From: Oehlia diaphana
Taxonomy: Eukaryota; Glomeromycota; Glomeromycetes; Glomerales; Glomeraceae
Reading direction: 5' to 3'
NCBI GenBank assembly: GCA_003833135.1
Contig: QZLH01000731.1
Coordinates: forward strand, 1 to 39,214
DNA length: 39,214 nucleotides
Part shown: piece by piece, positions 33,241 to 39,214 of the stretch
How positions within the stretch are numbered: position 1 is the stretch's first letter
Layout: every line of letters begins with the position of its first letter
Made by a program: the position numbers and the translations under genes
The notes under the pieces: model-generated
What the model was told of the DNA's origin: nothing
Database searches by the model: none
Seen by the model: the letters and a program-made list of their open reading frames with translations, nothing else

Positions 33241-33432
33241 CGTATATACTTATATTACTTTTAATGAGATACAAATCTCGGATAACCCGTATACGCTACA
33301 AGAAATTCGACTATAAAACAATTATAAAAAACGTTTATTTATTTATTTATTTATTTTTGTATTAGTATAGAAATATGAAAACAACCCTTGAGCTAAGGGT
33401 CAACCTTTTTTTGAGCGGAGCGATCGAGATTG
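33241..33432 (+). repeat. Duplicated block upstream of gene B, copy 2
   Basis: Shorter copy of 32,939-33,220. It contains a TTTA microsatellite (about 33,328-33,355) where copy 1 has a different AT-rich filler. Confidence 0.75.
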
Positions 33433-33956
33433 TCCATTTACTTAATTAAGTTAAACTAATCTAACCAATATATTAAAATCAAGATCTCATTGTACTCAGA
33501 AAAGGGAAGTTTTTTCTTAATATAGTTTACAAAAGATTTTATTAATAATTTTTTTTTTTACTTTAAATAGTAATAGTGGTAATGGACTTTACTATATTAG
33601 GCAACCTATAAATTTAAAAAATGCAGCTACTACCTATTAATAGGAAAGAAATGATATTTGGCTAGTAAATGTTTTTTTTGCTTACCAAGATTCAAGACTT
33701 TGAAACGGGGCTTGATGTTAAGAGTTTTAAAACTAGTGCAAGGTTGTACACATGATTTATTTTTTTTCGATGGTGTTTGATCTTAAATGACTTACTATTA
33801 TTAGTTAATATAATATAATAAAGGTTAGTCTGATAAAGGACTCGTGTTACCTTATAAATATTTTCTTATATGTTTACTGAATTGCCCGAAAAAACTCCTT
33901 TTTTAGTAATTTGTGCGACATTCATTTTTATATTATTATATTTGATATTATCTGTA
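33433..33956. other. AT-rich intergenic stretch
   Basis: No gene, RNA or repeat recognised in this interval. Confidence 0.5.
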
Positions 33957-34110
33957 TGGGTCGCATTTATTTCACCGACAATCATTCACCAACAGACGTT
34001 TCACTGACAGGGTCATTTCGCGGACAAATGTTTCGCCGACAATCATCTCACCAGCAAAGGAATTTAAAATTAAGGTTAGGGTTAGGTAAGAAATAAGGGT
34101 TAGGATTGAC
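33957..34110. mobile_element. Foldback/MITE-like element, copy 2 (left half)
   Basis: Matches the left arm and centre of the element at 5,781: TTTCACCGACAATCATTCACC, then further TTTCAC/GACA motifs, then AAGGTTAGGGTTAGG. The right arm is absent; the sequence passes directly into a different foldback element at about 34,117. Confidence 0.7.
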
Positions 34111-34116
34111 TTACCA

Positions 34117-34705
34117 CAAAATCCTGACAACCATAAAATCGACAGTCTACAATTCCGACACCAAGATCCTGACAATCCCAAATCTCGTTGAAATAAAATC
34201 CAGATAGTCATAATAAAAATCTTAACAGTCAAAGTCCAAAAGTTTTTTTTTAAAAAAAAAAATTATATAAATTTCCCATAATTTAAAAATGCAGTGACGC
34301 AGTAATGGGTTAATTTATTCAATATAATTAAAATAATTAAAATATAATCTGTAAATTTTATTAATACCAATGCAAATTTTGTTAATATTAATTTAACTAA
34401 CGTTACTATATCAGATATTATTAATGAAAATTAAAGAAAAAATTTATCTTAGTTAAAAGGATTATGCACAGTATATTACTAGATTACTAAACTATTCCTT
34501 GTCTTCTAAATTAGAAATAATTACATTAAAAAAATTAAGTAATCTCAAATTCGTCTGATCGAATCTCAGACAGGATTTTGGCTGCCAAAATTTTAGATCA
34601 TTGGAATTCTGTGACTGTCAGGATTTTGGTTCAATCGGGATTTACATTTATCGGGATTTTGGTGTCGGGATTATAGACTGTCGACGTCAGATTCCGTTAG
34701 GATTA
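34117..34705. mobile_element. Second foldback element
   Basis: Left arm (34,117-34,212) includes TCGACAGTCTACAATTCCGA and repeated ATCCTGACAAYC words. The right arm (34,575-34,686), reverse complemented, reads TCGACAGTCTATAATCCCGA, then ACACCAAAATCC. The centre (34,235-34,560) is AT-rich and non-coding. Its position right after the half copy of the first foldback suggests nesting. Confidence 0.7.
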
Positions 34706-35479
34706 GGTTAACACGAGCTATGCACTAATGCATTATGGAACATTTTTAGTAATAGTTCCTGAGAATCGAAAAAAAAAATTATTTATAAAATTAACTTTAA
34801 AAATTAATTTACACATAATATATAATATATGTAAAAAAATTTTCTTTGTTATAAAAAAAAATTATAATAAATTTTTTACCATTGTTTCAGGCTTTTATAT
34901 TAAAAAGATTCTTCCTTCTAGGGTTGCAATATAAACATTAGAACATTGAAATAAGATAACTTAAAAATTCATATGATGTAAGAGAGTAGTTACTTCCTTC
35001 CCTCTTATTATTATTATTTTTTTTATGCGATCAAACAATTTTTAATTTTATAAACAAAAACGAAAATAAAAATAAAAAATTAAAAAAAAAATTAAAAAAA
35101 TTTTTTTTTATATTGATCTTTATTCAATATCGAAAATTTTCATTTGAGATAACAAAAATCATTCAACCTCTATTCCCTTCATTAAAAAACGAAAAAGTTG
35201 AACAAATAAATCATTTAAGACGTTTGATAAAACACAATTAAAATATACATAGAACCTTGTTATATTACAATTATTAATGATTGGAAAATAAGTATTAATA
35301 CTGATATTGAAAGTACAAATACTCAAATTTCTTAAAAGATTCATAAAGTGCATCTACACAACAAAACAAAACACACACACACAGGTATATTTATACAATC
35401 AAGATACAAAGGCATCTACAGTCATTAGAGTATACCTCTGCCTTTTCGAGCGAGATGTAAATTTTGTGTTGGACTTGCA
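34706..35479. other. AT-rich intergenic region
   Basis: Low-complexity A/T sequence with long A and T runs (35,050-35,115). Several small open frames are not convincing. No gene seen. Confidence 0.5.
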
Positions 35480-36530
35480 ATTTTATAGCCTCATTAGGTA
35501 ATTTTGGTAGCGCTGCCTTCAAGCCATAATTAAACTTCGCTGGATATCGGTTCATCCCATCCATACAAACAGTTTCTTTTAGATAAACTACTAACTGAAG
35601 TGCCTATATTTGCTTCTTCGTCTTTTGTCTGCAAATCAAATGAAAGTACTTCATCGTTATAAACATAGATGAGTAATGATTGATCAAACACAGGCTCAAA
35701 TTAATCCTTGATCTGTTTACTAATCCTATATGTAAGCATAATTTATTTATCTCTTCTTCTGACGGATAATTTGCAAAGACAGAATCCTATTAAATTCGTG
35801 TGTTGCTTCTGCAACGATGGCTACATCATATTTATGAACTTTGAACCCGCTCTGTTTAAATTCAATTAGAAAGAAAGCAAATTGCAAGTCATTTTGGTTG
35901 CTTACAATTGCAGAATTTTGCTGAACCTTGTCCACATTTCCAGGAATTAAGTGGTGGAATTCCCATACAGGGACAAATTTTGGGTTATTAAGCAAAAAAT
36001 GAATTAGACAAAATGTTCGTCCATAGTTCAGCTTTTATATGGTTTTCAGACAGTTCGCTTCCAAGACCACAGCATGACATATATGTGTATGAAATAACAG
36101 CTGAGATCACAGGAATACAAGTTAAAATACCAATTTTGTAATAGCTTTTTGCGAATCCGGCAGTCAAAATGCTGTTCAATGATAGGGGACAGCAACTTTA
36201 GCTCAATTTATAGAATCAAAATGATAACAGGTTTGTGTTCACCTTGCCCAGTCTGCTTCTACAAATATTTTGAAAATCACCATTGACCATTCCAACATGG
36301 TGAAGGAATGTCAAGCAAATTGTGAATCTTCCTCAATGTGAAGTTCCTGTATTGCCAAAAGTATTCTACAGTAGTTTTTTTAGCAACAGATACTTTTCAA
36401 AATCAACTGCTTCATTAGTTACATGATTCTGACTAGATTATTCAGATTCTGGATCATCTTTATCAGTTCTATAATCATTGATTTCATTATCTTCATTGGC
36501 TACGTATCTTCTTTTCATTTATGATTCTTA
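35480..36530 (-). pseudogene. Frameshifted copy of an uncharacterised repetitive gene family
   Basis: Minus-strand coding segments in changing frames. In order they are KRRYVANEDNEINDYR; VEYFWQYRNFTLRKIHNLLD, then IPSPCWNGQW; SCCGLGSELSENHIKAELWT; LLNNPKFVPVWEF-type sequence and FFLIEFKQSGFKVHKYDVAI; PSEEEINKLCLHIGLV; PVFDQSLLIYVYNDE; and TVCMDGMNRYPAKF, then LKAALPKLPNEA. At least four frame changes and several stops separate them. The order and style match, as I remember it, a multi-copy Rhizophagus family of unknown function. The segment with FFLIEF and AELWT might be a nuclease-like fold, but that is a guess. GC content is higher than the flanks, so the copy is probably not very old. Confidence 0.7.
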
Positions 36531-36699
36531 GATTCTGGGTTTTTGTCATCATCTGTATAGTCCTATATTCACCATCTGTGCTAAGTTGTAATGATGTCAT
36601 ATACTCCTTCAATTTATTTTTCTTCTTAATCTACAAGATTATATGAGGAAAAAGAATCATATATGGAGTCTGAGTCATAAAACACACATACTCCACCAA

Positions 36700-37240
36700 C
36701 AGCACACAGTGGCTAATTGACATAGTAACTGCTAGTGAGAAGGGCAAAAAAAATGAACGAATGGTAGTACTAACAATCATTTATGGTGCACCCACCTGAG
36801 CAACTTGCCGGGCCACATTGGTTCTGCCAAGTAATCACTACGTCGGATTACTGGAAGCTTTCGCAAACTGTGATCATGTTGTGCTTCCGGTTCTATATAT
36901 TATACCAAGAATACCGACCTCCTGCAACTTCTTAAATTTTACTAATTTCATTCTTTCATTGCTATTTTATGAAATACCCCAAGAAGGACGCTGATATCTT
37001 CGTCCAAAGAATTGTAACCCTCATCAATTGTTGTATAATGATTTTGTTTGCGATAGTACTTCCCAAGTTGAGAGATTTTCCCAATATGTATATCTTTGTG
37101 ACCAATATTCTGAGGGGAACGTACAAGAGAAAAGAATCAGTTTATTAAGTAATGTATTGAGCAAGGTATTGGGCAAGGTAAAACTTACCCAGTTAGTTAA
37201 GCTTTTTAATAGTTTTCTCGGAGAGAGCAACCATAATTGA
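36700..37240 (+). pseudogene. Coding-like, GC-richer stretch, family unknown
   Basis: The plus strand reads VVLTIIYGAPT, stop, ATCRATLVLPSNHYVGLLEA, then FANCDHVVLPVLYIIPRIPTS. After frame changes it reads LLYNDFVCDSTSQVERFSQY, then VYLCDQYSEGNVQEKRISLL to a stop at 37,240. The last part is an uninterrupted 70-codon frame from ATG 37,028. Composition differs from the AT-rich flanks and resembles a decayed gene. I do not recognise it, and the strand is not certain. Confidence 0.3.
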
Positions 37241-38684
37241 ATATAATCAAATAAGCTAAAAGAATACATAGTGACATAATAGTAATATACCTGATATACT
37301 CTTGATTATGACCATAAATTTCAGTGGGTTTTACTAAGGTTAATTTCTGATATTGCAAGTTTTATATTACTACTGACAACCGTTTTTATTTTATCTAGTT
37401 TCAGTTTAAAAGGTCTGACTTTAGGATAGACTTCTCTTAATAGCAATAACAAGAGATTTTTTATAGAAGTACTTACTATATAACAACTATTGTATATATT
37501 TCAAATTATTATTAAGGTCTGGTTCGTTAAACAGCATGGAAAAACTAAGAAGAACTATTAGTATAATTCATATCGTCTAAAGTTGATAGTAATACTTAAA
37601 ATATATTGAAATTTTTCTTTTAATAGCAAAAAAATTGTATCATAAAGCTTTTCTTCATATGAGGGATAATAGGGTGGAAGTAATAGACGAAATTGCTTAG
37701 GATATTGTTGTATAAAATATTTTTCTTTAATATCTACATGATAATTTTAATTTATTACGTGACAGTAGATTATTGGTTAGCAAGTGTTGATCGTTATGTG
37801 AAATTTTTTGACTGTATTAACTAACTAAATCTGCGAAGCGCAAAACAATTATTCAAATCTTTTTTATTAGTTTATTCTCAAAATTTTAAATTTAATTCAA
37901 TAAATCGTATTGTCGTTGCGCTATACAATTGGTCAGTTATTTTTCAACTATTACCTTTCTTGGTGTATCGATAATCAGGATATTGATTTTTATAGCGTGT
38001 GTAAATATGGGATAATTATATTAGGAAATAGTAAACCAATTACGTATTCACTCATTTACGAATCACCATTTTTCCAATAGTTATTTTGTCAACATCAACA
38101 TGAAATTTAAAAAATCAAAAAATAAATTGAAAATTAAATGTTAATAATCTACATGAATTCTTCCCAAAGAATTATATGAATATTCATAATATTTATATTA
38201 AATTTATTAAATTAATATTCATATTATATGAATGTGAACATGAATTGAACTCATAAATCATTTAAATCATTAGAGTAAAATTGTAATATAGGCTTTCTTG
38301 TGACACTTTTATTGCTATCAAATAGTTGATTTTTTTTTTTTTGATCAATAAAAATTTTTCAACTTATAAAATCAGTGAACGCAACAATCATAATCATGTG
38401 GTATTTTCGAAAATTATTACCAACAAATAAAAAAATATTTTCAACTAAAAAAAGAAATTGGATTAATCAAATAAATGTTTTTTTGCTAATGTCAAATAAT
38501 ATTTTATAGTAAATTGAGAATGCATGGATTATTTATTTAAAAATAATTTAAATTTTAAAAGTTTATAAAATGAATTTTTCTACTTTAAAATTACGGTCAG
38601 ATTATTATAGATGACTCAATTATTTTTGTTTAACGCTTTAACATTTAAATTTTTTTTTTTGTGATAATGTATTTGATAAGTAAT
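37241..38684. other. AT-rich intergenic region
   Basis: No gene, RNA or recognisable element. Composition returns to the strongly AT-rich background. Confidence 0.5.
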
Positions 38685-38741
38685 AGTTATTTCACGGGAA
38701 GTCATGAAAATCATGATATTTATGCGACACGTGAAATAACT
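38685..38741. repeat. 12-bp perfect inverted repeat (hairpin)
   Basis: AGTTATTTCACG at 38,685-38,696 and CGTGAAATAACT at 38,730-38,741, with a 33-base loop. It lies 14 bases before the dispersed 77-bp repeat and may belong to the same element. Confidence 0.7.
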
Positions 38742-38755
38742 CTTAGAAAAGGCCA

Positions 38756-38832
38756 CTATAAAAACACGTGAGCATGAAAAATATCATCAGAAAAATTACA
38801 GGCATGAATTTATCATCAAAAAAATCACTGGC
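38756..38832 (-). repeat. Dispersed 77-bp repeat, copy 2
   Basis: Reverse complement of the repeat at 5,605-5,680, with only a few differences (for example GATGATAAATTC against GATGATATATTC). Confidence 0.8.
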
Positions 38833-39001
38833 AACCTATTAGTAAACATAAAGTATGAGAATATGGTTCCATAATTATCCATTAACAAAATGAAGTTGAA
38901 TTCAACTTCATCAAAATATATTTGAAACTTAATGGGACAACATTGAAGGATATTACCAATAAATTCAAAAATTATTTTAATAATGGTAAACATAAGATGT
39001 A

Positions 39002-39198
39002 CAGTCGACCCCCTATATAGTCACCCCCGTATAATCACATCATATAAAATTCCCCTTTATAAGCACACCATATTTTGGCCCAATGTACTAATAAATATAT
39101 TAGAAAAACCTCCTCTATAGTCACAACATATGACTTTTTTTATAATCACACCCTTTTTTTTCGGTCCCGAGGGGTGTGACTATAAAGGGGGCCGACTG
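39002..39198. mobile_element. pogo/Tc1-mariner-type MITE, 197 bp
   Basis: The ends are inverted repeats of about 23 bp: CAGTCGACCCCCTATATAG at the left and CTATAAAGGGGGCCGACTG at the right, differing at a few positions. TA flanks both sides (39,000-39,001 and 39,199-39,200), the target duplication typical of Tc1/mariner and pogo elements. The CAGTCGACCC-type terminus is typical of pogo/Tigger ends. The interior has more TATAGTCACA-like words and no coding capacity, so any movement would need a transposase from elsewhere. Confidence 0.88.
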
Positions 39199-39214
39199 TA
39201 GATACATTTTGATT

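Noticed and set aside
33911..34232. Two small ORFs in the foldback region
   Set aside because: They lie inside inverted-repeat arms and have repetitive composition.

Overview
The window looks like a piece of a Glomeromycotina (arbuscular mycorrhizal, Rhizophagus-like) fungal genome. The reasons are strong AT-richness, many short introns of about 60-100 bases, and a mix of expanded gene families I associate with these fungi: F-box/LRR proteins, a protein kinase with Sel1 repeats, and sacsin-like ATPases. There is also a heavy load of decayed gene copies and small inverted-repeat elements. The organism assignment is inferred from this, not read from a marker gene.

Layout. 1-2,830: left flank with decayed coding relics (a kinase relic, an unrecognised relic, two small ORFs) and a short direct-repeat array. 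3,016-4,485 (minus): an intact single-exon F-box protein. 5,470-6,060: the 3' end of a second F-box copy, cut off by a dispersed repeat, followed by an inverted-repeat element. 6,430-13,237 (minus): sacsin-like gene A, 11 reconstructed exons, about 2,009 aa. 14,322-16,611: a long non-coding element with matching inverted ends, containing a 722-base N gap flanked by an exact 88-bp duplication. 16,612-19,738: mostly non-coding. 19,739-22,090 (plus): a five-exon kinase-Sel1 gene, 667 aa. 23,226-32,802 (minus): sacsin-like gene B, 12 reconstructed exons, about 2,859 aa. 32,900-39,214: repeat-rich flank with a duplicated block, two foldback elements, a frameshifted gene relic and, at the right edge, a complete pogo/Tc1-mariner-type MITE with TA target duplication.

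Central finding. Genes A and B are same-strand paralogues. Each carries two Hsp90-like (GHKL) sacsin-type ATPase modules and a C-terminal BTB/POZ domain instead of the J and HEPN domains of animal sacsin. I rebuilt their exons by hand from splice sites; both coding sums are exact multiples of three and nearly every intron position matches. A is shorter than B by two internal in-frame losses (about 619 and 241 codons). In B the second ATPase has lost the asparagine in three ATP-site motifs, which A keeps. One intron of A uses a GC donor where B has GT.

A working hypothesis is that these proteins join an Hsp90-like chaperone module to a BTB adaptor, which in other proteins recruits CUL3 ubiquitin ligase. 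The F-box gene (an SCF adaptor class) and the kinase-Sel1 gene belong to other expanded signalling or turnover families. Nothing in the sequence shows that these genes work together.
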